A DNA stretch of 64,000 bases from Streptomyces lanatus (GCF_014655715.1 NZ_BNBM01000005.1:248001-312000), one strand, 5' to 3'. Counted from the first letter of the stretch, positions 47,468-55,895 are shown. A program made the numbers and translations. Notes: generated by a model not told the origin, from the sequence alone.

Positions 47468-48469
47468 GTGGAAGTCTCGACGACCCTATGGGTCCTGACC
47501 ATCGTGGGCCTTGCCGCTCTCATCGCGGTCGATTTCTTCATCGGCCGTAAGCCGCACGACGTATCGATCAAGGAAGCCGGAATCTGGACGGTCGTCTGGA
47601 TCGCCCTGGCCGGCCTGTTCGGGCTCGGCCTGCTGATCTTCGGCAGCGGACAGGCCGGCGGCGAGTTCTTCGCCGGCTTCATCACCGAGAAGTCGCTGAG
47701 CGTCGACAATCTCTTCGTCTTCGTCCTGATCATGGCGAAGTTCGCCGTGCCGTCCCAGTACCAGCAGCGAGTACTGCTGGTCGGTGTTCTCATCGCTCTT
47801 GTGCTGCGGGCCATCTTCATCGCCGCCGGCGCCGCGATCCTCGCCAGCTTCGCGTGGGTGTTCTACCTCTTCGGCGCCTTCCTGATCTGGACCGCCTGGA
47901 AGCTCATCCAGGAGGCCCGGGCCGGCGACGAGGAGGAGGAGTTCGAGGAGAACAAGCTGCTCAAGGCGGCCGAGAAGCGATTCGGCGTGGCCGACCGCTA
48001 CCACGGCACCAAGCTGTGGATCCAGGAGAACGGCAAGCGGGTCATGACCCCGATGCTGGTCGTGATGCTCGCGATCGGCACCACGGACGTCCTGTTCGCC
48101 CTGGACTCCATCCCCGCCATCTTCGGCCTGACCCAGGACCCGTACATCGTGTTCACGGCCAACGCGTTCGCGCTGATGGGCCTGAGGCAGCTGTACTTCC
48201 TCATCGGCGGTCTGCTGAAGAAGCTGGTCCACCTCAGCTACGGCCTGTCGATCATCCTCGGCTTCATCGGCGTGAAGCTGGTGCTGCACGCGCTGCACGA
48301 GTCCGGGGTCCATGTCCCCGAGATCAGCATCCCGGTCTCTCTCGGCGTGATCTGCGCGGTCCTGATCATCACCACGATCACCAGCCTGCGGGCCTCCAAG
48401 AAGCAGGCGGCGGCCGAGGCGGCGCAGGAAGGGAGCGAAGGCGCTCCGAAGGACAGCATCGACGTCTGA
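47468..48469 (+). CDS. terC: TerC-family integral membrane protein
   Basis: A 333-residue membrane protein of the TerC/Alx family. About nine hydrophobic segments include LWVLTIVGLAALIAVDFFIG, with the conserved DFFIGRKPHDVSIKEAGIWT, EKSLSVDNLFVFVLIMAKF and GTTDVLFALDSIPAIFGLTQ; their acidic and Asn residues (SVDNLF, FALDSIPA) are the likely metal path. Members are proposed to export manganese, or to load metal onto secreted proteins. GTG 47468 is preceded by GGAGG at a four-base spacing, the site apparently occluded by the riboswitch. The C-terminal tail is charged. It follows two TerD-type genes but has its own promoter. Confidence 0.93.
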   Translation: MEVSTTLWVLTIVGLAALIAVDFFIGRKPHDVSIKEAGIWTVVWIALAGLFGLGLLIFGSGQAGGEFFAGFITEKSLSVDNLFVFVLIMAKFAVPSQYQQRVLLVGVLIALVLRAIFIAAGAAILASFAWVFYLFGAFLIWTAWKLIQEARAGDEEEEFEENKLLKAAEKRFGVADRYHGTKLWIQENGKRVMTPMLVVMLAIGTTDVLFALDSIPAIFGLTQDPYIVFTANAFALMGLRQLYFLIGGLLKKLVHLSYGLSIILGFIGVKLVLHALHESGVHVPEISIPVSLGVICAVLIITTITSLRASKKQAAAEAAQEGSEGAPKDSIDV

Positions 48470-48523
48470 CCACGTCGGACGTAGCAAGAACCAACACCGG
48501 GGGTGGTGCCCAGCGAATTGCCG

Positions 48524-48576
48524 AGCACCGCTCCCGGTGCTTCGTTGGGTGCCGGGTGTCCCCGGCCGGGGACACC
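48524..48576 (+). terminator. Tandem terminator hairpins after terC
   Basis: The first hairpin is AGCACCG (48524-48530) / CGGTGCT (48535-48541) with a four-base loop, followed by TCGTT. The second is a 22-base perfect palindrome at 48555-48576, with GGTGTCCCC/GGGGACACC arms around GGCC. Together they insulate terC from the next gene. Confidence 0.7.
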
Positions 48577-48610
48577 ACGGCCGGGGGTGGAGGCACCTGT
48601 GGACGCACCC

Positions 48611-48913
48611 ATGAAGTTCGTACAGATCATCGACTTCGAGACGGACCGCATCGAAGAGATGCGGGAGCTGGCCCAAGAGACCGAACAGCGCCTGGCGGGC
48701 CGCAGCGGCGGCCCCACACGCCGGCTCGTCCTCAAGGACAGGGGGCAGGCGGGCCGCTACCTCGTAGTGATCGAGTTCGACTCCCACGAGGACGCCATGC
48801 GCAACAGTGACGACCCCGAGACCACCAAGTTCGCGGAGCAGATGGCCGCGCTGTGCACCCGGCCGCCGTCCTTCACGGACTGCGACGTACAGGAGACGAC
48901 CGATTTCGCATAG
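48611..48913 (+). CDS. Small conserved-type hypothetical protein (ferredoxin-like fold suspected)
   Basis: A 100-residue soluble protein. Alternating strands and helices (KFVQIIDFET, an amphipathic helix IEEMRELAQETEQRL, RRLVLKDRGQAGRYLVVIEF, a helix DSHEDAMRNS, then KFAEQMAALC) read like a dimeric alpha-beta barrel/ABM monooxygenase-like ferredoxin fold. No catalytic residues are identifiable. ATG 48611 is the likely start (a GTG at 48599 is possible). It follows the terC terminators and stands alone. Confidence 0.75.
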   Translation: MKFVQIIDFETDRIEEMRELAQETEQRLAGRSGGPTRRLVLKDRGQAGRYLVVIEFDSHEDAMRNSDDPETTKFAEQMAALCTRPPSFTDCDVQETTDFA

Positions 48914-49040
48914 CGACATACGCGACACAGGGGCCCCGCATCCGGAGGGCGCGGGGCCGCCTGGCAACCACTCCGACCGCCCTTCCGCCCCTCACACCGA
49001 CCGGAATGCGAACCCTCAGGGCCTCTGCGACGATCGCTCC

Positions 49041-50141
49041 ATGATCGCTCGGCTCCGGCCGTTCGCGACACGGTGGACGTCCTACGTGCCGGTGCTCGCG
49101 TTCGTCCTGCTGATCTTCACCTGGGGACGGGATCTGCCCGGCGCGGTCGTCGCGCTGGTGACGCTGATCCTGGCCGGTGCCGTCCTGGCCGCCGTGCACC
49201 ACGCCGAAGTGGTCGCGCACCGGGTCGGCGAACCCTTCGGCTCCCTCGTCCTCGCCGTGGCCGTCACGATCATCGAGGTCGCCCTGATCGTGACCCTGAT
49301 GGCCGACGGCGGTGACAAGAGCTCCACCCTCGCCCGGGACACCGTCTTCGCGGCCGTGATGATCACCTGCAACGGCATCGTCGGCCTGTGTCTGCTGGTC
49401 GCCTCGCTGCGTCACCGTACGGCGGTCTTCAACCCCGAAGGCACCGGCGCCGCCCTCGCCACGGTGGCCACCCTCGCCACGCTCAGTCTGGTGCTGCCGA
49501 CGTTCACCACCAGCAAGCCCGGCCCGGAGTTCTCCAGTGTCCAGCTGACGTTCGCCGCACTGTCCTCGCTGATCCTGTACGGCCTGTTCGTGACGACCCA
49601 GACCGTACGGCACCGCGACTACTTCCTCCCCATCACCCGGCTCGGCGAGGTGATCACCTCGGACGACCACGCCGACGCGCCCTCCAAGCGCTCCGCGCTG
49701 ATCAGCCTCGGCCTGCTGGGCCTCGCCCTGATCGGCGTGGTCGGCCTGGCCAAGGGCGTGTCACCCACCATCGAGAACGGAGTGGAGGCAGCCGGCCTCC
49801 ACCATGCCGTCGTCGGTGTGGTCATCGCCCTGCTGGTGCTGCTCCCGGAGACGATCGCCGCCCTGCGCGCCGCCCGCCGGGACCGCGTACAGACCAGCCT
49901 GAATCTCGCGCTCGGCTCGGCGATGGCCAGCATCGGCCTGACCATCCCCGCGGTCGCCCTGGCCTCCATCTGGCTCTCCGGCCCACTCGTCCTCGGCCTC
50001 GGCCCCACGCACATGGTGCTGCTCGCCCTGACGGTGGTGGTGAGCTCGCTGACGGTCGTACCGGGGCGGGCGACGCCGCTCCAGGGCGGCGTTCACCTGG
50101 TGCTGTTCGCGGCGTATCTGGAGCTCGCCATCAACCCGTAG
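49041..50141 (+). CDS. chaA: Cation/proton antiporter of the CaCA (ChaA-like) family
   Basis: A 366-residue membrane protein with about eleven hydrophobic segments in two inverted halves. Each half carries the alpha-repeat acidic motif: first GEPFGSLVLAVAVTIIEVAL, with CNGIVGLCLLVASLRHR, and second VIALLVLLPETIAALRAARR, with NLALGSAMASIGLTIPAVAL. These match ChaA/CAX calcium(sodium,potassium)/proton antiporters. It would expel Ca2+ or Na+ using the proton gradient. ATG 49041 has GACGAT at -12 to -7 and no Shine-Dalgarno, consistent with leaderless initiation. It converges on the MHS transporter gene. Confidence 0.9.
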   Translation: MIARLRPFATRWTSYVPVLAFVLLIFTWGRDLPGAVVALVTLILAGAVLAAVHHAEVVAHRVGEPFGSLVLAVAVTIIEVALIVTLMADGGDKSSTLARDTVFAAVMITCNGIVGLCLLVASLRHRTAVFNPEGTGAALATVATLATLSLVLPTFTTSKPGPEFSSVQLTFAALSSLILYGLFVTTQTVRHRDYFLPITRLGEVITSDDHADAPSKRSALISLGLLGLALIGVVGLAKGVSPTIENGVEAAGLHHAVVGVVIALLVLLPETIAALRAARRDRVQTSLNLALGSAMASIGLTIPAVALASIWLSGPLVLGLGPTHMVLLALTVVVSSLTVVPGRATPLQGGVHLVLFAAYLELAINP

Positions 50142-50162
50142 CCAAGGCTGTTCCGTAGCCCG

Positions 50163-51470
50163 TCACCCGGTGGCGGGCTCCACCGCCGTCACCGGCACCG
50201 GACGCGTCTCGGGCAGCAGCGCGAAGCACCCCAGACTGAGCAGCGCGACCCCCGTCAGATACGCCGCCACCCCCCAGGGCACCCGACCACCCTGCTCGAC
50301 GAGCGCCGTCGCCACGATCGGCGTGAGCGCGCCCCCGAGGACTCCGCCGAGGTTGTAGCCCACCGCGGCGCCCGTGCAGCGCACCCGGGGTTCGTACAAC
50401 TCCGGCAGATACGCGGCGATCACCGCGAACATCGTGATGAACGCGATCATCGCCCCGAGGAAGCCCAGGAACATCAGCAGCGGCTGCGCCGTGGCGAGGA
50501 GCGCGATCATCGGGAACATCCACAGGGCGCAGGCGGTGCACCCGAGCAGGCACAGCGGACGCCGCCCGTACCGGTCGCCGAGCATCGCCACCAGCGGGGT
50601 GAGCGAACCCTTCACGACCACCGCGCCCATGATGCAGGTCAGCATGACGCCGCGGTTCACCCCGAGCCGTTCCGTGGCGTAGGCCAGGGACCAGGTCGTC
50701 ACGGTGTAGAAGATCGCGTACCCGATCGACAGCGCCCCCGCCGTCAGCAGCACGAGCCGCCAGTGTTCACGGACGACCTCGGCGAGCGGCACGCGCGCGT
50801 GGTCGTCGAGTTCCAGGAACCGGGGGCTCTCGGTGAGCGACGACCGCAGCCACAGCCCCACCATCGCCAGCACGCCCGCCGCCCAGAACGGCACCCGCCA
50901 GCCCCACGCGGCGAACTGCGCGTCGGTCAGCGTCGCCGACAGCGCCAGCACCACACCATTGGCGAGCAGAAACCCCAGCGCGGGCCCGACCTGCGGAAAG
51001 CTCGACCACAGACCGCGCCGCCCGGCGGGCGCGTGCTCCACGGTCAGCAGCACGGCTCCGCCCCACTCGCCGCCGAGCCCGAGCCCTTGAAGGAAGCGCA
51101 GCACGAGCAGCAGCAGGGGAGCGGTCACACCGATCGTCCCGTACGTCGGTACACAGCCGACCGCGACCGTGGAGGCGCCGGTCAGCAGCAGTGAGCCGAC
51201 GAGGACCGGGCGCCGTCCGTGCCGATCCCCGATGTGCCCGAACAGCACCGACCCCAAGGGGCGCGCCACGAACCCCACCCCGAACGTGGCGAAGGCGGCC
51301 AGCGTCCCCGCCACCGGGGAGAAGGTCGGGAAGAACAGCGGCCCCAGGACCAGCGCCGCCGCGGTCCCGTAGACGAAGAAGTCGTAGAACTCGATGGCCG
51401 TCCCGGCGAGTGAGGCGGCCGCGAGCCGCAGCATGGACGGGGAGCCCTTTACGGTGCGTACATCGTGCAT
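50163..51470 (-). CDS. MFS transporter of the metabolite:H+ symporter (MHS) family
   Basis: A 435-residue 12-helix transporter. The diagnostic N-terminus is LAGTAIEFYDFFVYGTAAAL, then FATFGVGFVARPLGSVLFGH with IGDRHGRRPVLVGSLLLTG (loop 2-3 motif), LRFLQGLGLGGEWGGAVLLT, and in the second half AMLGDRYGRRPLCLLG. MHS members such as ProP, KgtP and ShiA import organic acids, osmolytes or shikimate with protons. The S66 and aroQ genes lie beyond, so a link to shikimate-type substrates is possible but unproven. It carries one CACGCGCGCGTG palindrome (50790-50801). Confidence 0.93.
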   Translation of the reverse strand: MHDVRTVKGSPSMLRLAAASLAGTAIEFYDFFVYGTAAALVLGPLFFPTFSPVAGTLAAFATFGVGFVARPLGSVLFGHIGDRHGRRPVLVGSLLLTGASTVAVGCVPTYGTIGVTAPLLLLVLRFLQGLGLGGEWGGAVLLTVEHAPAGRRGLWSSFPQVGPALGFLLANGVVLALSATLTDAQFAAWGWRVPFWAAGVLAMVGLWLRSSLTESPRFLELDDHARVPLAEVVREHWRLVLLTAGALSIGYAIFYTVTTWSLAYATERLGVNRGVMLTCIMGAVVVKGSLTPLVAMLGDRYGRRPLCLLGCTACALWMFPMIALLATAQPLLMFLGFLGAMIAFITMFAVIAAYLPELYEPRVRCTGAAVGYNLGGVLGGALTPIVATALVEQGGRVPWGVAAYLTGVALLSLGCFALLPETRPVPVTAVEPATG

Positions 51471-51532
51471 GCTGCGTCAACTACCCACAGTGATCGCGGG
51501 TTACGGGGGCGTGCGGGCGCGCTCGGCCCCCG

Positions 51533-52579
51533 TCAGTACGTGACGGTGATGCGCCGGGCCGGGCCGTCGACGCGGACGATACCGCCGTAGGGGATCACGA
51601 GTTGCGGATCGGTGTGGCCGAAGTCCACGTCGAAGACGATCGGAGTGTTGGGGGCATATACACGCATGGCCCGCAGCACGGCTTCGCGCTGCTCGGCGGC
51701 ATAACGAGCGGCCTCCTCGGGGCCGTTGGGGCGCTGGAAGGACCAGGTCTTCGCCCGGCCCATCAGGAGCGCGGAGAAGCGCTGGAGCAGCCCACGTTCG
51801 CCCATGTTGCGAAGCGTCCAGAAGACCTCGCTCGCGCTCGGCATCTCCTCCGACGTCTCCAGCAACAGCACTCCGCCGTCGTACTCGGAGAGGTCAGGCG
51901 CGATCTCCCGGTCGGCCATCAGCAGCCAGCCGACGATCTCCAGACAGCCGCCCCAGGTGCGGCCCTCCACCACGCGGTCGGCGTTCACCCAGGTCCATCC
52001 GTCGCCGGGCCTCGTCTCGGGCTCCGCGTCGAATGTCGCGGGGTCGGCCCAGTCACGGTTGATGTCGTTCCAACGCTCGGCGGGCCCGAGTTCGTACTCG
52101 CCGGACGTGAACAGCGCGGCCCGCAGTGAGTTGGCGGTCTGCGGGTTCATGGCGCCGGGACGGCCCAGCTCGCACATCACGGTCGCGCCGTGGAAGCCGA
52201 CGATTCCGGTGTTGCGCAGGAACATCAACAGGTTCGTGTTGTCGCTCATCCCGAAGAACGGCTTCGGGTTCGCCCGGATCAACTCCCGGTCCAGCAGCGG
52301 CAGCACCGTGATCTGGTCGTCGCCGCCGATGGACGCGATGACCGCCTTGATGTCCGGGTCGGCGAAGGCGGCGTGGATGTCGTCGGCCCGCTCCTGCGGC
52401 GTCGAGCCCATCTTGCGGGTCGCCGGATACTCGACCGGTTCGAGCCCGTACTCCTTACGCAGCCGCTCCAGGCCCAGTTCAAAGGGGCGCGGCAGGATAC
52501 CGGGCAGGCCCGCGCCGGGCGAGATGACGGCGACGCGGTCGCCGGGGGAGGGCTTGGGAGGGTACGAAGCAGTGGTCAT
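51533..52579 (-). CDS. S66-family peptidase (LD-carboxypeptidase/MccF-like)
   Basis: A 348-residue serine peptidase of family S66. The nucleophile is in PFFGMSDNTNLLMFLRNTG, the glutamate in GGVLLLETSEEMPS, and the histidine in FDVDFGHTDPQLVIPYGG, forming the Ser-Glu-His triad. S66 enzymes cut L,D-peptide bonds in murein tetrapeptides (LdcA) or inactivate microcin-C-like aminoacyl-nucleotides (MccF). The MSDNTN and ERWNDINRDWADPATFDAEP regions look closer to the MccF side. It has no signal peptide, so it is cytoplasmic. Translation starts at ATG 52579 with a leaderless promoter. Confidence 0.9.
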   Translation of the reverse strand: MTTASYPPKPSPGDRVAVISPGAGLPGILPRPFELGLERLRKEYGLEPVEYPATRKMGSTPQERADDIHAAFADPDIKAVIASIGGDDQITVLPLLDRELIRANPKPFFGMSDNTNLLMFLRNTGIVGFHGATVMCELGRPGAMNPQTANSLRAALFTSGEYELGPAERWNDINRDWADPATFDAEPETRPGDGWTWVNADRVVEGRTWGGCLEIVGWLLMADREIAPDLSEYDGGVLLLETSEEMPSASEVFWTLRNMGERGLLQRFSALLMGRAKTWSFQRPNGPEEAARYAAEQREAVLRAMRVYAPNTPIVFDVDFGHTDPQLVIPYGGIVRVDGPARRITVTY

Positions 52580-52585
52580 ACCCGG

Positions 52586-52591
52586 AGGCTA
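52586..52591 (-). promoter_or_regulatory. -10 element of the S66 peptidase gene
   Basis: Read on the minus strand, TAGCCT lies at exactly -12 to -7 relative to ATG 52579, with no ribosome site between: a leaderless transcript. Confidence 0.55.
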
Positions 52592-52682
52592 TGGGGAACC
52601 GCGTGGTCCATGCACCGTGATAAACCGGGGTCTGAGCAGCGGTCATCGACGCACCGCCGCACCCCGACGGACCGGAGGAACC

Positions 52683-53156
52683 GTGCCCCGCACCCTGGCC
52701 AACGCCCCGATCATGATCCTCAACGGCCCCAATCTGAATCTGCTCGGCCAGCGCCAGCCCGAGATCTACGGCTCCGAGACTCTCGACGATGTCAGGGCCC
52801 TGTGCGCCAAGGCGGTGGCCGCACACGGCGGCACCATCGACTTCCGGCAGTCCAACCATGAGGGCGAGCTGGTCGACTGGATCCACGAGGCACGGCTCAA
52901 TCACTGCGGGATCGTGATCAACCCCGGTGCCTACTCGCACACCTCTGTGGCGATCCTGGATGCGCTCAACACCTGTGACGGCCTTCCCGTGTTGGAGGTC
53001 CACATCTCCAACATCCACAAGCGCGAGTCCTTCCGGCACCACTCCTACGTCTCGCTGCGTGCCGACGGGGTCATCGCGGGGTGCGGTGTGCAGGGGTATG
53101 TGTTCGGCGTGGAGCGGGTCGCGGCACTCGTGGGGGCGGGCCAGGCGGACACGTGA
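52683..53156 (+). CDS. aroQ: Type II 3-dehydroquinate dehydratase
   Basis: A 157-residue dodecameric enzyme that converts 3-dehydroquinate to 3-dehydroshikimate in the shikimate pathway (or the reverse catabolic route). Active-site blocks are IMILNGPNLNLLGQRQPEIY (with the catalytic Tyr of the RxPxxYG loop), DFRQSNHEGELVDWIHEA, IVINPGAYSHTSVAILDAL, VEVHISNIHKRESFRHHSYV (catalytic His) and GVIAGCGVQGYVFGVE. The start is GTG 52683 with GGAGGAA just upstream. It is not in an aro operon here; the neighbour on the left is the divergent S66 gene. Confidence 0.97.
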   Translation: MPRTLANAPIMILNGPNLNLLGQRQPEIYGSETLDDVRALCAKAVAAHGGTIDFRQSNHEGELVDWIHEARLNHCGIVINPGAYSHTSVAILDALNTCDGLPVLEVHISNIHKRESFRHHSYVSLRADGVIAGCGVQGYVFGVERVAALVGAGQADT

Positions 53157-53167
53157 CCTCGGCAGGC

Positions 53168-53217
53168 GGGCGGTTGTAAGGACCGCCGTCCATAGCGAGC
53201 GGTCCTTACAACCGCCC
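53168..53217. terminator. Strong bidirectional terminator between aroQ and the ABC operon
   Basis: Perfect 19-bp arms (53168-53186 and 53199-53217) are separated by 12 bases. The right arm includes the TAA stop (53206-53208) and last codons of the ABC ATPase gene. It can end transcription from both sides. Confidence 0.8.
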
Positions 53218-53973
53218 CGCCTCCACGATCCGCCGCAGGAAGCGCCGCGTACGTTCCTCCTGCGGGTCGCCGAAGATCTGTTCGGCCGGGCCGCGCTCCA
53301 GCACCACGCCTCCGTCCAGAAAACAAACCTGGTCGGCGACCTCGCGGGCGAACCCCATCTCGTGGGTGGCCAGCACCATCGTCATTCCGTCCGCTTTCAA
53401 GTCACGGACGACGGCGAGGACTTCGCCCACCAGCTCGGGGTCGAGGGCGGCGGTGATCTCGTCGAGCAGCAGCAGCCGGGGACGTACGGCCAGGGCGCGG
53501 ACGATCGCGACGCGCTGCTGCTGGCCGCCGCTGAGCCGGTCCGGGTACTCGCCCGCCTTGCCGGCCAGCCCGAGCCGCTCCAGCAGCTCACGCGCGTGTG
53601 CCTCGGCCTCGGCACGGGACTGCCCGTGCACCCGGCGCGGGGCGAGCGTGATGTTCTCCAGGACCGTCATGTGCGGGAAGAGGTTGTACGCCTGGAACAC
53701 CACGCCGATACGGCGGCGTACGGCGTCCTGGTCGACGCGCGGATCGGTGATCTCCTCTCCGTCCAGCCAGATCGCGCCGTCATCGATCTCCTCCAGCAGG
53801 TTCGCGCACCGCAGCAGCGTGGACTTGCCGGAGCCGGAGGCCCCGATCAGCGCGGTCACCGTGTGCGGGGCGACCTCCAGGCCGACGTCACGCAGCACGA
53901 CCGAGCCGCCGAAGGTCTTGCGCACGGACTCCATGCGCAGCACGGGTGCGTCGCTCGCCGGTGTGGCGCTCAC
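53206..53973 (-). CDS. Polar amino-acid ABC transporter, ATP-binding subunit
   Basis: A 255-residue ATPase of the GlnQ/HisP type. Walker A is ALIGASGSGKSTLLRC, the Q-loop VFQAYNLFPHMTVLENI, the signature YPDRLSGGQQQRVAIVRALA, Walker B LLLLDEITAALDPE and the H-loop VLATHEMGFAREVAD. Note that Walker B is followed by I-T-A rather than the usual P-T-S. The start is a GTG overlapping the permease TGA (GTGA, 53970-53973). It is the last gene of a three-gene operon (binding protein, permease, ATPase). Confidence 0.95.
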   Translation of the reverse strand: MSATPASDAPVLRMESVRKTFGGSVVLRDVGLEVAPHTVTALIGASGSGKSTLLRCANLLEEIDDGAIWLDGEEITDPRVDQDAVRRRIGVVFQAYNLFPHMTVLENITLAPRRVHGQSRAEAEAHARELLERLGLAGKAGEYPDRLSGGQQQRVAIVRALAVRPRLLLLDEITAALDPELVGEVLAVVRDLKADGMTMVLATHEMGFAREVADQVCFLDGGVVLERGPAEQIFGDPQEERTRRFLRRIVEAGRL

Positions 53974-54887
53974 AGGGCTCCTCCTTGGGCGCGCCGGCGG
54001 TCCATCCGTGCCGTCACCCAGTCCGTGAAGCGGGTCATCGGGATGGTCAGTGCCACGAAGATCAGGCCCGCGACGATGTACGGCGTGTAGTTGAGACTGC
54101 GGCCCACGATGATGTCCGCGGCCCGCACGGCGTCCACGGCGCCGCCGATCGACACCAGCCCGGTGTCCTTCTGCAGCGACACCAGGTCGTTCAGCAGCGG
54201 CGGCACCTGACGGCGTACCGCCTGCGGCAGGACGACATGCCGCAGTGCCTGCCGGTTGGTGAGACCGAGCGAGCGTGCCGCGGCGCGCTGCGAGGGGTGC
54301 ACCGACTCGATGCCCGCGCGGAACACCTCGGCCACGTACGCCGAATACGTCAATGTCAGCGCCGTACCGCCCAGCAGCACCGGATCGACGGTCACGCCCT
54401 GGAGCCGCAGCGCGGGGACGCCGAGGACGACGATCATGAGGTTAATGATGAGCGGAAGGCCCCGGAAGAAGTCCGTGTAGGCGGCCGCCAGCACGCGCAG
54501 CGGGAAGAACACCGGGCCGCGAAGCGTGCGGGCGACGGCGATGAGCATCCCGAGGACGAGTACGCAGGCGCCGCAGATCAGCAGCAGCCGGACGTTGAGC
54601 CACAGCCCTTCGAGGACCTTGGGGAACGCCTCGCGCGCGTACTCCCAGTCGAAGAACGTCTCCTTGGTGCGCGGCCAGCCCGGCGCGTTGACCACGACCA
54701 GGTAGAGCACGACACCCGTGACCAGGGTGGAGAGGGCGCCGATGGCCGTGGCGCGGCGGGCGCGGGCGCGCTTGTAACGCTCGCGGTCGAGCCGCCGCTG
54801 CGAGGGCACGTAGCCGTCGCCCTCGCCGGGCATGCCGCCGTCGCCGTCCGCGCCCTCCTGGCCGGACTCCTCCTTCGTGACGGTCAC
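53970..54887 (-). CDS. Polar amino-acid ABC transporter, permease subunit
   Basis: A 305-residue permease of the HisM/GlnP type. After a charged ~45-residue N-terminal tail there is one extra hydrophobic segment (TAIGALSTLVTGVVLYLVVV). The conserved core follows (EGLWLNVRLLLICGACVLVL, then DFFRGLPLIINLMIVVLGVP), with the EAA-type loop SQRAAARSLGLTNRQALRHV and VVLPQAVRRQVPPLLNDLVS. That loop contacts the ATPase. The start GTG 54887 overlaps the TGA of the binding-protein gene, and its own stop overlaps the ATPase GTG. Confidence 0.94.
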   Translation of the reverse strand: MTVTKEESGQEGADGDGGMPGEGDGYVPSQRRLDRERYKRARARRATAIGALSTLVTGVVLYLVVVNAPGWPRTKETFFDWEYAREAFPKVLEGLWLNVRLLLICGACVLVLGMLIAVARTLRGPVFFPLRVLAAAYTDFFRGLPLIINLMIVVLGVPALRLQGVTVDPVLLGGTALTLTYSAYVAEVFRAGIESVHPSQRAAARSLGLTNRQALRHVVLPQAVRRQVPPLLNDLVSLQKDTGLVSIGGAVDAVRAADIIVGRSLNYTPYIVAGLIFVALTIPMTRFTDWVTARMDRRRAQGGAL

Positions 54888-55768
54888 TTGAGCACCGGGG
54901 CGTCGACGGCGTCGGACAGCCACTGCTGCTCCAGCTTGCCCAGGGTGCCGTCCTTGCGCAGGGCGTCCACGGCCTCCGTCACGCACGGGGTGAGCGCGCT
55001 GCCCTTGTCGAGCACGAGCCCGAACTGCTCAGGCGTGCCGCCCTGGTTCTCGAACTGGCCGACGATCGTCGCGTTCTGCACCTCGGCCGCGGTGATGTAG
55101 AAGGCGGTCGGCAGATCGACCACGATGGCGTCGACCTGGCCGTTCTTCAGCGCGGACTTGGCCTGGTCGTTCTTGGCGTACGCGGCGGCCTCCTGGGTCG
55201 GCTTCACCACGTCGTCGATGTAGTCGAGGCTGGTGGTGCCGACCTGCGCGCCCAGCTTGAGGCCCTTCAGGTCGGCGATGCTCTTCGCCTTGGCCGCCTT
55301 GGAGTCCTTCAGAGCGATGACGGCCTGGCGGACGTCGTAGTAGCCGGAGGAGAAGTCCACGGCCTTCTTGCGTTCGTCCTTGATCGACACCTGGTTGATG
55401 TCGAAGTCGAAGGTCTTCTCACCGGGCGCGAAAGCCTTGTTGAACGGGACGCTCTGCCAGACGACGGCGCCCTTGTCGTAGCCGAGCCGCTTCGCCACGG
55501 CGTACGCGACCGCCGATTCGAAGCCCTCACCATTGGCGGGCTTGTCGTCCTTGAACCAGGGTTCGTAGGCCGGCTCATCGGTGGCGATGGTCAGCTTGCC
55601 GGACGTCTCGGTGGCCAACTTGCCCTGGGCGCAGGTGTTCCCGGCCGAACCCGACGGCGCGTCGGCGGCCTTCTCCTCCGGCTGCGGAGCGCAGCCGAGA
55701 GCGGTGGCGAGCAGGGCGGTCGTTGCGACGGCGACAGCGCGGCGCAGGGCGCGGGGGGCAGGGTGCAT
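54884..55768 (-). CDS. Polar amino-acid ABC transporter, substrate-binding lipoprotein
   Basis: A 294-residue SBP_bac_3-type binding lipoprotein. The signal peptide ends in the lipobox LLATALGC (cysteine ~26). The mature part opens with a low-complexity PQPEEKAADAPSGSAG linker. The two-lobed domain shows KLTIATDEPAYEPWF, FDFDINQVSIKDERKKAVDF and SSGYYDVRQAVIAL with LKGLKLGAQVGTTSLDYID, as in glutamine/cystine/basic-amino-acid binders. The substrate is not decided by motif. ATG 55768 gives a proper signal peptide; an in-frame ATG seven codons upstream is possible. It is the first gene of the operon. Confidence 0.94.
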   Translation of the reverse strand: MHPAPRALRRAVAVATTALLATALGCAPQPEEKAADAPSGSAGNTCAQGKLATETSGKLTIATDEPAYEPWFKDDKPANGEGFESAVAYAVAKRLGYDKGAVVWQSVPFNKAFAPGEKTFDFDINQVSIKDERKKAVDFSSGYYDVRQAVIALKDSKAAKAKSIADLKGLKLGAQVGTTSLDYIDDVVKPTQEAAAYAKNDQAKSALKNGQVDAIVVDLPTAFYITAAEVQNATIVGQFENQGGTPEQFGLVLDKGSALTPCVTEAVDALRKDGTLGKLEQQWLSDAVDAPVLK

Positions 55769-55831
55769 GGCGCGAGATTGACAGTACATCGTCGTCTTTG
55801 TCGAGGTCACGACGGTGAATGTCCGCATATT

Positions 55832-55852
55832 GGGAACGGGTGTTGCGTTCCC
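55832..55852. promoter_or_regulatory. Operator candidate upstream of the amino-acid ABC operon
   Basis: GGGAACG-N7-CGTTCCC lies 64-84 bases upstream of the binding-protein ATG, where a repressor or activator of the operon could bind. Confidence 0.45.
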
Positions 55853-55895
55853 GTGAACAATGTCCCGCGACTCGACATCTCCACGTGAGCGCGCC

